From NCBI GenBank assembly GCA_030612405.1, contig JAUWNY010000004.1:1-33018 (forward strand): DNA of 33,018 nucleotides, in the 5' to 3' direction. The notes under the pieces are model-generated. The model had not been told where the DNA came from. It did no database searches and saw nothing but the letters and a program-made list of their open reading frames with translations. The DNA is from Candidatus Methanophagales archaeon (lineage in GTDB: Archaea > Halobacteriota > Syntropharchaeia > Alkanophagales > Methanospirareceae). Below, piece by piece: positions 15,460-24,834 of this stretch. The number at the start of each line of letters is the position of its first letter. Position 1 is the stretch's first letter. The position numbers were made by a program, and so were the translations under genes.

Positions 15460-16562
15460 TTATGAGGGAAGAATCTATGTCAACGGCGGTTATTGAAAAT
15501 AATCCAAGAGTTACAATCATCCTACTAAACTATAATGGATGGGAGGATGCAATCGAATGTTTGGAATCTGTCTATAAGATAGCGTATCCTAATTGGGAGC
15601 TTATCCTTGTTGATAATGGGTCAGTAGATGGTTCGGTGTCAAAAATAAAAGAATGGGCGGCAGGCGAAATCACAGTTGAATCTAAATTTTTTGAATATGA
15701 TGCGGAAAGAAAACCAATAGAATATATTGAAGAATTATTTTATGATGAAGAAGAAGCAAGAGTAAAGGTATCGAAAAAAGAAAAAGAATGGGATACGTTG
15801 CTTCCATATCAAAAACTTTCTATATTACGAATTGAGAAAAATCGTGGGTTTACTGGTGGTAACAATATTGGGATAGAATATATCTTAAAAGAGAAAAAAA
15901 CAGATTATATATTGTTATTGAGTAATGACACTGTTGTGGATAAAGAGTTCTTGAGTGAATTGGTCAAGGTTGCTGAAAGCGATAATAATATTGGTCTTGT
16001 TGGAGCGAAGATTTATTATTATGATTATAATGGTAGAAAAGATGTGATTTGGTTTGCAGGAGAAGAGTTCAGTTTTTGGAAAGGAGAGTTGTATAATAGA
16101 TATGGAATAAATGAAATCGACAAAGGTAATTATGAAAAAATAAAAGAAGTGGATAAATTAGACGGAGCGTGCATACTCATAAAGAAAAGTGTATTGCAGA
16201 AAGTTGGGTTGCTTGACCCTGAATATTTTATTTACTGGGAAGTGACAGAGTTATGCTTTAGAGTATCTAAAAGAAATTTGAAAGGACTATATGTTCCGAA
16301 AGCCAAAATATGGCATAAAGTAAGCGCATCAACTGGAGGACATTTAGGTAGGGATCATGTATATTATATGACCAGAAATCGGTTTTTGTGTATGAAGAAA
16401 AATGCCAGAAAAATACAAATGTTTACATTTTTGTTGTACTTTTTTGGATTTAGATTTTGGTTTTTTATAGGTATTTATATATTATATCATAGAAATATAA
16501 ACGCTTTAAAATATTTTTTGAAGGGAGTCAAAGATGGAATAAGATTTTTTACACCTTTTTAG
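15456..16562 (+). CDS. GT2-family glycosyltransferase
   Basis: A 368-residue GT-A glycosyltransferase of the rhamnosyltransferase-like GT2 group, cytoplasmic side of the membrane. [20 protein letters not shown] and [12 protein letters not shown] form the nucleotide-sugar fold; [14 protein letters not shown] holds the metal site (NDT for DxD); [19 protein letters not shown] and [17 protein letters not shown] are the acceptor-side motifs. A hydrophobic segment near residue 325 ([19 protein letters not shown]) anchors it. An insertion of about 60 acidic residues follows the first helix. The start overlaps the rfbH stop (ATGA), so it is the last gene of the operon and probably transfers the dideoxysugar or its partner. 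Confidence 0.85.
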   Translation: MIMREESMSTAVIENNPRVTIILLNYNGWEDAIECLESVYKIAYPNWELILVDNGSVDGSVSKIKEWAAGEITVESKFFEYDAERKPIEYIEELFYDEEEARVKVSKKEKEWDTLLPYQKLSILRIEKNRGFTGGNNIGIEYILKEKKTDYILLLSNDTVVDKEFLSELVKVAESDNNIGLVGAKIYYYDYNGRKDVIWFAGEEFSFWKGELYNRYGINEIDKGNYEKIKEVDKLDGACILIKKSVLQKVGLLDPEYFIYWEVTELCFRVSKRNLKGLYVPKAKIWHKVSASTGGHLGRDHVYYMTRNRFLCMKKNARKIQMFTFLLYFFGFRFWFFIGIYILYHRNINALKYFLKGVKDGIRFFTPF

Positions 16563-16592
16563 CTATACACGTCGTAGGCAGATAGTCAGCCG

Positions 16593-16619
16593 AAAAAGAT
16601 ATTGAAGAGATTTATGTAA
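16593..16619 (+). pseudogene. flippase 3' tail remnant
   Basis: GAAAAAGATATTGAAGAGAT and the bases after it agree with the last codons of the flippase (5791-5818) at about 23 of 29 positions. In frame it reads KKILKRFM plus stop, against NILKRFI plus stop. It follows the GT2 stop by about 30 bases; the bases just before it (TATACACGTC) resemble 5823-5832. A trace of a lost flippase copy; short, so moderate confidence. Confidence 0.4.
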
Positions 16620-16630
16620 CCAAAACCCCC

Positions 16631-18307
16631 TCACTTCCTTCCCTTAATCACTCTAATCACACTATTTCTCTTCCTTAAGACTCGTGGATACACTTCCCGG
16701 TACGCATATTCTCTCCTCCTAAAATATTCCGCCAGTATTCTCGCTTTAGCCTTATCTAAAAATCCTTCGCGACATTCACCCGCCAAGGGAAAATTATACT
16801 CTTTCCTAATCTTTGGGTCATTGAAATCCATGTTCATATTCTTGTAATAAACACCATTTTCAATATGATAAACTCCTCCCTGCCTCGCGAAAGACATTAC
16901 AAAATCATCTTCTAACTCCCTGTAATTCAATTCAAGTAATGATGCAACACCATTAACGCTCCCGTTCCAATCCAATCCATAAGGTTGAGGCTCTGTAAAC
17001 AATTTCACATCTCCTTTAAAGATATTTCCAAGATGCTTCTCATGAGAATCCGGTGATGTGTATACATCTCCATGATGATCTACAAGAATATAATACATTC
17101 CCTGATAGCTCAGCCATCCCTTAAAATCAACATTAAAATCATTCAGCATATATTTTATGGTTGCATCATCAGAATATCTTGCGGTAAGTTGCCGTTCCTC
17201 TTCAGTATATGCCTTTGGATATAATTTACCGTTATACCAACCTTTAAATCTCCTGACATGAACGAGGAAATTATGCTCATCGAATATTTTAAACCACTCT
17301 TCAAACTTATCAATGAAAGGAGGCCACATAACAAACACTACCGGACACTCTAATCCATGTTCTCTCAAGAACAAAAGTTTATCTAGGAATTTATCAATCG
17401 AAGTTTGCGTAGGATGAAATGACGCATTAATGTTGAACCTCTTCTCCTTAAACAATTTCGTCTCTACGAGCCTATTCAATCGAGGAGACAGATTGCTTGT
17501 CATGTGTCCATACCAATTTGGCTCCTTAGCAATCATGTTCAGTACATCATAGAAATTTTTTGCTACCATTGGCTCACCAAAAGCGAGGTAAAAAACCAGC
17601 TTTTGGTTCCCAAAAGTTCTCTTAAAGGCATCATGCCATTCATTTATATCACCTTGAAAATGATGCCCCAGCCTATATTCATGAGGTGCATAACAATATT
17701 CACATTTGTAATTACAGAATGCATTATCCAACCCGTTAAAGCCCCAGACGATAACAGTTTGGCTTCTTGGCACGACCTGCATCAATGTTTTGCAAATTAT
17801 CTCATTTCCAACTCTCTCATTTGGATGTATCTCATCGTAAAGCCCTTCTTTGATGTTTGGCAACTCTTTCATCCATAAAGAATGAACATCTGCTATCCTG
17901 ACTCTCTTTTCATAAGCGACATCTCTTATTACTTCGTTGTATTCAATCAATTGTTTGCTAACTTGACCTTTCTGGTGATAATCCGGATTCATAGCCGTTA
18001 AGATAACTCTTATACCTCTTTTATCGAGTTCATCTACAATAAATCCAAGATTGTTTCTGAAAGTCTCTTTTTCAACTCCCTTTCTCCAATCGTTCATTCC
18101 AAATCCCACCACAACAACATCCGGCTCCAATGCTATCACTTGATCTAACCTTCGTAGACCATCCACAGATGTTTCGCTCACCACGCCCGCATTGATAACT
18201 TCAATCTGGAGATCACTGTATTCCTCTTTTATCTTCTTCTCAAACCTACTGCAATATCCTTTCGTTATCGAATCGCCAAAACAAACAATTTTACATGGAT
18301 TTTCCAT
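16631..18307 (-). CDS. GDSL/SGNH hydrolase fused to a radical SAM domain
   Basis: A 558-residue two-domain enzyme. Residues 1-180 form an SGNH/GDSL esterase: CFGDSITKGY (Ser13), INAGVVSETSVDG (Gly41), GFGMNDW (Asn72) and YDEIHPNERV (Asp158, His161), a complete catalytic set. Residues 185-558 form a radical SAM domain with NAFCNYKCEYCYAPHE (Cys198, 202, 205, the C-x3-C-x2-C that holds the 4Fe-4S cluster) and LAFGEPMVAKNFYDVL as the GGEP-like part. Only two other Cys occur in that domain, so a SPASM-type second cluster is unlikely. The start at 18307 follows a GAGGGG site and the preceding stop by 1 base. Last gene of a long minus-strand glycan operon; probably an acyl hydrolase or transferase coupled to radical chemistry on a sugar. 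Confidence 0.8.
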   Translation of the reverse strand: MENPCKIVCFGDSITKGYCSRFEKKIKEEYSDLQIEVINAGVVSETSVDGLRRLDQVIALEPDVVVVGFGMNDWRKGVEKETFRNNLGFIVDELDKRGIRVILTAMNPDYHQKGQVSKQLIEYNEVIRDVAYEKRVRIADVHSLWMKELPNIKEGLYDEIHPNERVGNEIICKTLMQVVPRSQTVIVWGFNGLDNAFCNYKCEYCYAPHEYRLGHHFQGDINEWHDAFKRTFGNQKLVFYLAFGEPMVAKNFYDVLNMIAKEPNWYGHMTSNLSPRLNRLVETKLFKEKRFNINASFHPTQTSIDKFLDKLLFLREHGLECPVVFVMWPPFIDKFEEWFKIFDEHNFLVHVRRFKGWYNGKLYPKAYTEEERQLTARYSDDATIKYMLNDFNVDFKGWLSYQGMYYILVDHHGDVYTSPDSHEKHLGNIFKGDVKLFTEPQPYGLDWNGSVNGVASLLELNYRELEDDFVMSFARQGGVYHIENGVYYKNMNMDFNDPKIRKEYNFPLAGECREGFLDKAKARILAEYFRRREYAYREVYPRVLRKRNSVIRVIKGRK

Positions 18308-18308
18308 A

Positions 18309-19433
18309 TTACGCCCCTCTTTTATTTTCAACCATAATATCCAAAGATTCATTAATAAATTCCCTTTGCTTTTTCTTCCAACCTTCAATATATTCCTGTG
18401 AACATTCTATTATTGATTGCCTATTTTGTTTTATCTTCTCATATTTTTCTATGTAAGCATCAAAAGAAAAATCATCCGTCCTGATGATAAAATCATCCAT
18501 ACCAATGCTTTTCATGAAATCCGTTGTCTTTAAAAATTGATATTCAAAACCTATATTTGGAACTTTTTGAACCCAGCCAAGTATGCACGGATGTAAGCGT
18601 TGGCTGATTAGATAATCAAACTTTCCAATTAAAGAACACATTTTGAGTGCTTCGTTTGAAAATGGTATCAATTTCGGGTTGTTTTTGTGCTTCATTAGTT
18701 TAATAACTTTTTTCGCTGCTTCCGTATCACTGTCGTGTTCATTCTCTGTAAATGAGAAGAAATATATCTGAGCACCTTCTTCAACGAAATAGTCTGCTAA
18801 CTTGGCAAATATCGTATATATTTCCTCGTTTTTTAGATATTGTGGTTCTCCTGTTTTCATAAATCTCACGTTCATTCCAACGTTGAAATCGCCATTTAAT
18901 TTGTTATTTACAGGAATAGGATAAAAACTCAATGCCGGATCGCCAATAACATCTACTTCGTTCACTATTCCATTAGAGATAAATAATTGTTGGCTAACAG
19001 GGCCCCTGACACCTTTCAAAATGGCTCTATCAAACAGCTCTCTCATGTGAATGCGATCTTTTTCCGGCAACTTTTCTTTCTCCCTCCTGAAACCACCGCC
19101 AAAAATAACTAATGGCGTTTTTCTATTTCTTGATATTTTGTGAAGATTAAATTTATCAAATCCAAAGATAGTTAGATAGAGGTTCATGGAATCCAATCCA
19201 AGAATAGACCCACCTCCAATTATAATTAAATCGTTTTTGATAAGATATGAATGAATCATGCGATGTTTAAAATCCTTTACTCCCGAAAGAGGAACAAATT
19301 GTAATTTTATGCCCTTTTCCTCTGCTCCTTCAAAGAATAAACGTTTGGTAACCTCGGCTATTATGTCATCTCCGATTGCGTTATATCCATACCATCCAAG
19401 TAATAGGATTTTGTATTTTTTATCGTTGAACAT
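18309..19433 (-). CDS. polysaccharide pyruvyl transferase family protein
   Basis: A 374-residue protein of the CsaB/WcaK-type pyruvyl transferase family, which puts ketal-linked pyruvate from phosphoenolpyruvate on glycan sugars. Visible marks: ILLLGWYGYNAIGDDIIAEV at the start (the G-x2-N-x-GDD signature), NDLIIIGGGSILG, KTPLVIFGGGFRRE, LKGVRGPVSQQLF, DVIGDPAL, and SQRLHPCILGWVQKVPNIGF with the conserved RLH near the end. The length is as expected. GGAGGT lies before the start. One base separates its stop from the GDSL-radical SAM gene, so the two are co-translated and likely act on the same glycan. Confidence 0.85.
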   Translation of the reverse strand: MFNDKKYKILLLGWYGYNAIGDDIIAEVTKRLFFEGAEEKGIKLQFVPLSGVKDFKHRMIHSYLIKNDLIIIGGGSILGLDSMNLYLTIFGFDKFNLHKISRNRKTPLVIFGGGFRREKEKLPEKDRIHMRELFDRAILKGVRGPVSQQLFISNGIVNEVDVIGDPALSFYPIPVNNKLNGDFNVGMNVRFMKTGEPQYLKNEEIYTIFAKLADYFVEEGAQIYFFSFTENEHDSDTEAAKKVIKLMKHKNNPKLIPFSNEALKMCSLIGKFDYLISQRLHPCILGWVQKVPNIGFEYQFLKTTDFMKSIGMDDFIIRTDDFSFDAYIEKYEKIKQNRQSIIECSQEYIEGWKKKQREFINESLDIMVENKRGA

Positions 19434-19502
19434 AACTTGTACCTCCTTTTTGAACGATAAATATCATTGGTGCTACAATTCTTATCGGCGATAATAGAAT
19501 TC

Positions 19503-20222
19503 TCACTTTTTGCGTTTTAGGATATTTATACTCAATGTAATCATTAATGTTTGCAAGTATCTTAAATCGGTTCGTTTTAGTAATCGAGTAAACGACCAGT
19601 AATTTGTATGCCAAACATCCCACTCATTTTCTTTGCGTATTCCTCCTCTCAATTTAACATATTTTTTACAGATATCGTGTGGGAGTAAACCAGCAAAAAG
19701 AAGTCCACAATGACCCTCTTTGTACCATAACATATTTGGTAGGCTAATATACGCAATCCCATCTTGGCGTAACACCCTATACATCTCATTTATAAATTTG
19801 TCTTTATTCTCTACATGTTCTATTACCTGATTGCAAAATATAAAGTTGAAAACGTCATCCTTAAACGGCAATCTATATCCATTTCCCTGTATAAAATCAA
19901 TAGATACCCCATGCTCTTTTGCACGTACTTTGGCTAACTTCAGCCCAAGACCAGGATCACCCCATTTATAATCAACACCACACACTTTATTTCCATCCAA
20001 AGCAAGGGAAATACTCGCCGGTCCAGTTCCGCAACCTAACTCCAAACATCGCATTCCCGAAGAATTTGGCAGATATTTTCTCACAAAATGCAATTGATGG
20101 GATATCCGTTTTACCGCAGTTCGATGATCATTGATCCAAAAGTCCCAAAGTGGATGATCTCTTCCACGCCGTTTTTCAATATCCTGTTCAACTAAGTGCA
20201 TAAAACTGTCAGTTTTATCCAT
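19503..20222 (-). CDS. class I SAM-dependent methyltransferase, C-terminus apparently frameshifted
   Basis: A 239-residue methyltransferase. CLELGCGTGPASISLAL is motif I, CGVDYKW the next acidic strand end, FIQGNGYRLPFKDDVFNFI and NQVIEHVENKDKFINEMYR the later motifs, then YISLPNMLWYKEGH. From about residue 215 the frame gives RTDLRYLQTLMITL, unlike the family, while the neighbouring frame reads RFKILANINDYIEYKYP and continues to VAPMIFIVQKGG before stopping at 19420, only 14 bases into the next gene. That continuation looks like a normal methyltransferase ending, so a frameshift near 19570-19585 is likely. Substrate presumably a glycan sugar. Confidence 0.75.
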   Translation of the reverse strand: MDKTDSFMHLVEQDIEKRRGRDHPLWDFWINDHRTAVKRISHQLHFVRKYLPNSSGMRCLELGCGTGPASISLALDGNKVCGVDYKWGDPGLGLKLAKVRAKEHGVSIDFIQGNGYRLPFKDDVFNFIFCNQVIEHVENKDKFINEMYRVLRQDGIAYISLPNMLWYKEGHCGLLFAGLLPHDICKKYVKLRGGIRKENEWDVWHTNYWSFTRLLKRTDLRYLQTLMITLSINILKRKK

Positions 20223-20251
20223 TTTGTTCCCGTTTTCCTATTTCATTGCGA

Positions 20252-20677
20252 TTAAGTTTTTTTCCCTCTGCAAGCAACATATATCATTTATCTTTCACCC
20301 CAAACAACCTATCCGAGGTCATACATAAATACACCATAGGAGACAGCCCCTTCCACCTTATCAAAATACTCATCTGGGTACGGCAAATCTTCTGCATTTC
20401 CAACTTCAAACTCGCATGTTATTCTCTCCCTTTCTGCAAGACGCTTCGCTCTCTTTATCACATCTTTTGATATGTCGATTCCATGAACCTTGCAGCCCTT
20501 TTCAGCGATCTTAAGGCTCAATGTTCCCACCCCACAGGCGACATCCAAAATTCTTTCGCCTTCTTTCAGATTAAGCCATTCAAATATATTTCTCCACTCG
20601 ATTATTCTGATAATATTTGGCGTGCCTATTGTTTTGTATATCAGATGGCCTACTTGTTCTTTCATGTATTCGTTCAT
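20252..20677 (-). pseudogene. degraded SAM methyltransferase
   Basis: The open part (20309-20677, 122 residues) begins MNEYMKEQVGHLIYK with an AGGTGG site and has ERILDVACGVGTLSLKIAEKG (motif I), VHGIDIS and AEDLPYPDEYFDKVEGA, then stops where the middle of the fold should continue. In the same frame, past two stops, the codons IYVACRGKKT appear, which look like a methyltransferase C-terminal strand (compare YYIACREK past the C7 tract at 22.95 kb). So the gene has lost its second half by a large internal deletion and carries stop codons. It lies 14 bases into the preceding gene's end. Confidence 0.65.
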
Positions 20678-20690
20678 GTTATCCACCTTT

Positions 20691-22940
20691 TTAGCGATAA
20701 TATACCACTGCATCGCCATTATTATATATTTCACTCATATTAAGTAAAGTAGTATAGAACGTCAAATTTTGAAGTTGCACAGCTGTGGTGTTTGAACGCC
20801 CTCCTCTCGGATCACCTAACCATATTTTTCCATCCATTACATTTTTTCTTCCAAGGAAAATACGAGTATCATCCGGGATTCGAGTTATTACCTCCTCTTC
20901 AGTTCCTCGTAAAGGAGAAAAAGAACCACGCGACATTTGAAGTAAAAGTGCATTATGTACACCAGCATATACTCTCTTGCTGGCATCGATATTATCACTT
21001 AACCACCTTGCGGAAACAACTTCTTCTTCATTGAAATTTGGACGATTAACGGCAGTAGTATTTAGCGGGAATGAATATGGTTGGTTGGCGAGTTCATAGA
21101 CAAAACCCGAATTGAAAAGTAAATAAATTACAAAAAATGTAGATAATACCTTCAACGAACTTCTCACATTTTTATTTGTCCAAGATGTCCTAACAATCCT
21201 ACTCAGTATCTTCAATATCGTCATCCCGCCGATTACACAAAATGGTGCTAAAAATAGGAGGGTAATATGATATAACCGTGGTGTGTTAATAGTTGCTGCA
21301 AAATAAGGAATTATTATACCCCCCAAGCACATCCCAAAGAATGGGATAGAGAAAGCGAGATATTCGGCGTTGAAATCTCTTTCTTTTGGTTTCAATAATG
21401 ACATGAGGATGCCTACAATAATAAAAAACTGTGTGGTGAAGTGGATAGCTTTATTAAAATAACCAAGTAGTGTTTCAGGCTTCATAAGTACTAGCTCCAA
21501 TCCCTGTGTAGCCTCGGGATTTAAAAACTCCGAGATGATACTGCTTGCCATGTGATCGCCCAAGTGCACAAACGCATTAAATGCAGCAGAACTTGAAACA
21601 TACATATACCATGTTAGTGTAAATGTGATAAAAAGGAGGACAAAAGTCAAGCTGATTGTTCTATCTCCAAAATTCGAAGAATTTGGATTACCGACAAGGG
21701 CAAGTTTCTCATTTTTATACCTACTAAATTTAGAATGAAGGTTATTTCTCAATTTTTGTATTGCAGGGTTATCCATTGAAAACAATATCAGCCATGAAGT
21801 GATAAGAGAAAACATATAGATGTAAGACAGTGCATAATGAGATACAATCAATGAAATTCCAAATACGACAAATAGAAACGATCGCTTTATTTTATCCATA
21901 TTTTTGTCTATCATTAACAAGATCAATAAAACGAGGAATAATTCAGCAATTTTTTGACGATGCAATCCTACCATAGACACATGGAAAGCGAACATTGACA
22001 TAAAGAAAAAACACGACAAAAATGCGATTTTATCATTTGTCTGTTTTTGAAATATTCGATACAATCCGACAGGCACTAAAGAAAATACCAATGGATAGAT
22101 TATTTTGAATATCCATGTTATTTCCATATTCGAGATAATGGAATAAATTGGAGGTAACATAGCGAGACTTAACATAGCATTATAAGTACCATATATCGTT
22201 GGATCCCAAATTGAGTTCATCACTACTGTTTTAGAAATCCAATATTCAAATGCAGCGTCTGCCCACCCGACCATGTACATCGATATTAGCGATGCGTGGT
22301 ATAAAAGCGAGATTGCAATTACAAAAACAGCTAAAGGATACAAATCATTTGGAATGAACTTATCAAAAGCAATTAAAATGGCTATTAGCGCAATTATGAT
22401 GATTAAAAGCATCAGAATGATATTATTATGATGAAAATTAACCAAATACGTTCCAAATATCGCTAAAAAAGGAATTAAGCATAAGAACAATGCCGGTGAA
22501 GATAGCACACTCTTAACATCGATGAAATTAGGGTCAGAGAAGTCTTTATCCCTTACGTAGCTTAGAATACATAATATTAATACGAGAATGCTTATCGTGA
22601 TGATCAAAGGCGTGATTGAAATCGGTCCGGAAATACCGAAAAGAGGATAGATAGTGTTCATAAACAATCCGGTGAACATCAAGGTCGCAATACTCAATCC
22701 AACCGTGTATAAAATTGTCTCGATATTTCCGAGTTTGTGTAGTTTGAGAATTCTGAGGATGATAATCCCGGGTACGAATGTAAGATAAACGAAACCGATA
22801 CACTGTCTTAAAATTGGAATTTGTAAGCCTACCGCATCTAAACCTATCACGCCCCATAATGCAACTTGGATGGCTAAAACTACCTTGAGAAATTTCTTAA
22901 TTTCCCAATCGTTCATTTGCAAGGGGTTATTTAGTTGCAT
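20691..22940 (-). CDS. large DUF2206-type membrane protein
   Basis: A 749-residue protein with about fifteen hydrophobic segments and a C-terminal soluble part of some 130 residues. It resembles archaeal DUF2206 proteins found in surface-glycan clusters: an N-terminal four-segment block with FVYLTFVPGIIILRILKLH, the loop GWADAAFEYWISKTVV, many central helices and an outer domain from about residue 620 (EVVSARWLSDNIDASKRVY, GTEEEVITRIPDDTRIFLG). The layout recalls membrane glycosyltransferases of the GT-C kind, where a first extracellular loop carries acidic residues, but no certain active site is visible. It begins 4 bases after the restored end of the methyltransferase upstream. Role in polymerising or transferring the glycan is an inference. 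Confidence 0.7.
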   Translation of the reverse strand: MQLNNPLQMNDWEIKKFLKVVLAIQVALWGVIGLDAVGLQIPILRQCIGFVYLTFVPGIIILRILKLHKLGNIETILYTVGLSIATLMFTGLFMNTIYPLFGISGPISITPLIITISILVLILCILSYVRDKDFSDPNFIDVKSVLSSPALFLCLIPFLAIFGTYLVNFHHNNIILMLLIIIIALIAILIAFDKFIPNDLYPLAVFVIAISLLYHASLISMYMVGWADAAFEYWISKTVVMNSIWDPTIYGTYNAMLSLAMLPPIYSIISNMEITWIFKIIYPLVFSLVPVGLYRIFQKQTNDKIAFLSCFFFMSMFAFHVSMVGLHRQKIAELFLVLLILLMIDKNMDKIKRSFLFVVFGISLIVSHYALSYIYMFSLITSWLILFSMDNPAIQKLRNNLHSKFSRYKNEKLALVGNPNSSNFGDRTISLTFVLLFITFTLTWYMYVSSSAAFNAFVHLGDHMASSIISEFLNPEATQGLELVLMKPETLLGYFNKAIHFTTQFFIIVGILMSLLKPKERDFNAEYLAFSIPFFGMCLGGIIIPYFAATINTPRLYHITLLFLAPFCVIGGMTILKILSRIVRTSWTNKNVRSSLKVLSTFFVIYLLFNSGFVYELANQPYSFPLNTTAVNRPNFNEEEVVSARWLSDNIDASKRVYAGVHNALLLQMSRGSFSPLRGTEEEVITRIPDDTRIFLGRKNVMDGKIWLGDPRGGRSNTTAVQLQNLTFYTTLLNMSEIYNNGDAVVYYR

Positions 22941-22975
22941 ATTTTATTTCTCCCTACAAGCAATATAATACCCGC

Positions 22976-23644
22976 TCACGAACGGGGGGGCAGTTTATCT
23001 GCCAGTTTACAGTCATAGTAGCTGAATCTGTTTGATTTGACAAGTATAGGCAAAAATGATATGAAATCCGAATGATTTGTCTTTAAAACTTCAAATCCTG
23101 CCTCTTTTAGCAGATTGCTGATTTTGGATAGTGTAAATGCTTGAACGTGATCAGAGAGTCCAATTTTAGGAAATATCTTTGAAACAATCTTATTTCTAAA
23201 ATGGTCAAAAAGCAATGAATAAAGACCATAACCATTTGGAACGGTTACAATCAAAAGCCCATTTTCTTTCAATATCTTGTTAATCGAGTTTAATGCTTTA
23301 TCTGGATGGTTTAAATGCTCCAAAACCTCTGAACAGACAACAAAATCAAAATTTCTTTTTTCGCGTATGAAACTTTCAGCGTCATCAACAAGGAACAGTG
23401 GATTATCATTTGTAATTCCTCTGGATTTTGCAGCTTCAATGTTATCCGGGGATATATCGATACCAACCATGCTATACCCAAGAGACGCCAACGGAATTGT
23501 AACGTTTCCTTTACCGCATCCCAAATCCAAGCCTCTGAGGTCGGTTTTGTTGAAGTGATTTCTTATGGACTGAACGATAAAGTCAAGTCGTTTGAAATCA
23601 GCGTATCTCGTGTATTCGGTATATTCATGGTAATTTTGGGTCAT
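22976..23644 (-). CDS. class I SAM-dependent methyltransferase ending in a C7-tract frameshift
   Basis: A 222-residue methyltransferase: RGLDLGCGKGNVTIPLASLG (motif I), MVGIDISPDN, LFLVDDAESF, FVVCSEVLEHLNHPDKALN and GLLIVTVPNGYG. The frame ends LADKLPPRS just after a run of seven C (G7 on the given strand, 22984-22990). Shifting by one base at that run gives LPPPFVSGYYIACREK and a stop at 22944, four bases before the next ATG, which is the usual spacing in this operon. So the last about 10 residues depend on the length of the run: either a true length-variable tract or a sequence error. It overlaps the upstream GT4 stop by ATGA and likely methylates a sugar. Confidence 0.8.
   Translation of the reverse strand: MTQNYHEYTEYTRYADFKRLDFIVQSIRNHFNKTDLRGLDLGCGKGNVTIPLASLGYSMVGIDISPDNIEAAKSRGITNDNPLFLVDDAESFIREKRNFDFVVCSEVLEHLNHPDKALNSINKILKENGLLIVTVPNGYGLYSLLFDHFRNKIVSKIFPKIGLSDHVQAFTLSKISNLLKEAGFEVLKTNHSDFISFLPILVKSNRFSYYDCKLADKLPPRS
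22984..22990. repeat. homopolymer G7 (C7 on the coding strand)
   Basis: Seven identical bases inside the 3' end of the methyltransferase gene. With eight (or five) the reading frame continues to YYIACREK and a stop next to the following gene. Confidence 0.7.
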
Positions 23645-24834
23645 TTATTTCTCATTTTATATTTTATCAGATTGCTATATAATCTGTTCAACTTTTCACC
23701 TATCGTATTCCAATCGTATTCCTCCTCAGCCAACTTTCTGGCAGTTCTACCTAATCTTTCTCTTTCATCGTTGTTTTCTATTAAGTAATTTATCGCTTCA
23801 ATAAATTCTTCATTCACATCATCAACAATAATTGCATGCTTACCATTATTGGCATTTATCCCCTCGATGCCTTTTTTTGTTGTAACTATTGGTAAGCCAG
23901 CCCCTATATAGTCAAGTATTTTTACTCTTGTCCCGCCACCTGTAAGAACCGGAACTATTGCGATATCACTTGCAACCAGTAACTCATTTAGATCATCTAC
24001 AAAACCTAAATATTTTATTTTTTCGTCTTCATATTTAGGAGCCCCTTTGCCTGCTATTGCGAATAGAACCTTTTCATGTTCTTCATGAATTTTTGGGGCA
24101 ATGTATTTTGTGATTAATTTTACCGCTTCTTTATTTGGATAGTAATCATAAACGCCATGAAATAAAATTATAGCTTTGTCCTCCGTTACTCCTAATTTCT
24201 TCTTACAATTTATCTTGTTATAATTCTTTAAATCAGGATTGACAGTTCCAGTTGGTATAACTGTGATCTTATTTTTGTCCAAAGAATATCTTTTGATGAA
24301 TTCATCTTTATCTTTTTCACTAACTGTTATGATGTGATCTACCAGCTTGCACGAGATTCTCTCAATCATAGATCCATAGAGGTAAGATACCCATCTTTTA
24401 ATGGCTTGAACATCTTGTTCTGTTAATACAACATCATTAAGCCTTTTTGCTTCAACATCATGTGCCTCATATACAATATAAGGGGATATTTTATTAAATT
24501 TCGTTAAGACTTTTGCTACGAACAAACCCTGTGGATAGGAGATATGTATCATATCAGGTTTATTCTCTTTGATTATTTTATAAAGTTTAAATATGTAACT
24601 TGGATTCAAATCTGCAAAAAAAGTTCCAAAATGGATGTTTTTCAGGATAAATGGATTGAAGAAATATCTCTTCTCAACAAAAGATGTATTTAATTCGTTT
24701 TTATATTCTGTTGACTCCAAGGTAAAAATCTTATTCTTTTTTGATAGTTGTTTAACCACATTTTGCATTCTTGATTCGTTTCCCGCTTTTGGTGCAAACA
24801 TATTCCCGTGAAAGAATACAATCAATATCTTCAT
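23641..24834 (-). CDS. GT4-family glycosyltransferase
   Basis: A 397-residue GT-B glycosyltransferase. The N-terminal half has ILIVFFHGNMFAPKAGNESR (the glycine-rich acceptor loop) and MIHISYPQGLFVAKVL; the C-terminal half has VIPTGTVNPDL, IILFHGVYDYYPNKEAV, FAIAGKGAPKYE and IVPVLTGGGTRVKILDYIGA with the nucleotide-sugar-binding Glu region in KKGIEGIN. It is full length, probably a membrane-associated cytoplasmic enzyme adding one sugar to the lipid-linked unit. It overlaps both neighbours by ATGA, showing translational coupling along this operon. Donor and acceptor unknown. Confidence 0.87.
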   Translation of the reverse strand: MKILIVFFHGNMFAPKAGNESRMQNVVKQLSKKNKIFTLESTEYKNELNTSFVEKRYFFNPFILKNIHFGTFFADLNPSYIFKLYKIIKENKPDMIHISYPQGLFVAKVLTKFNKISPYIVYEAHDVEAKRLNDVVLTEQDVQAIKRWVSYLYGSMIERISCKLVDHIITVSEKDKDEFIKRYSLDKNKITVIPTGTVNPDLKNYNKINCKKKLGVTEDKAIILFHGVYDYYPNKEAVKLITKYIAPKIHEEHEKVLFAIAGKGAPKYEDEKIKYLGFVDDLNELLVASDIAIVPVLTGGGTRVKILDYIGAGLPIVTTKKGIEGINANNGKHAIIVDDVNEEFIEAINYLIENNDERERLGRTARKLAEEEYDWNTIGEKLNRLYSNLIKYKMRNK

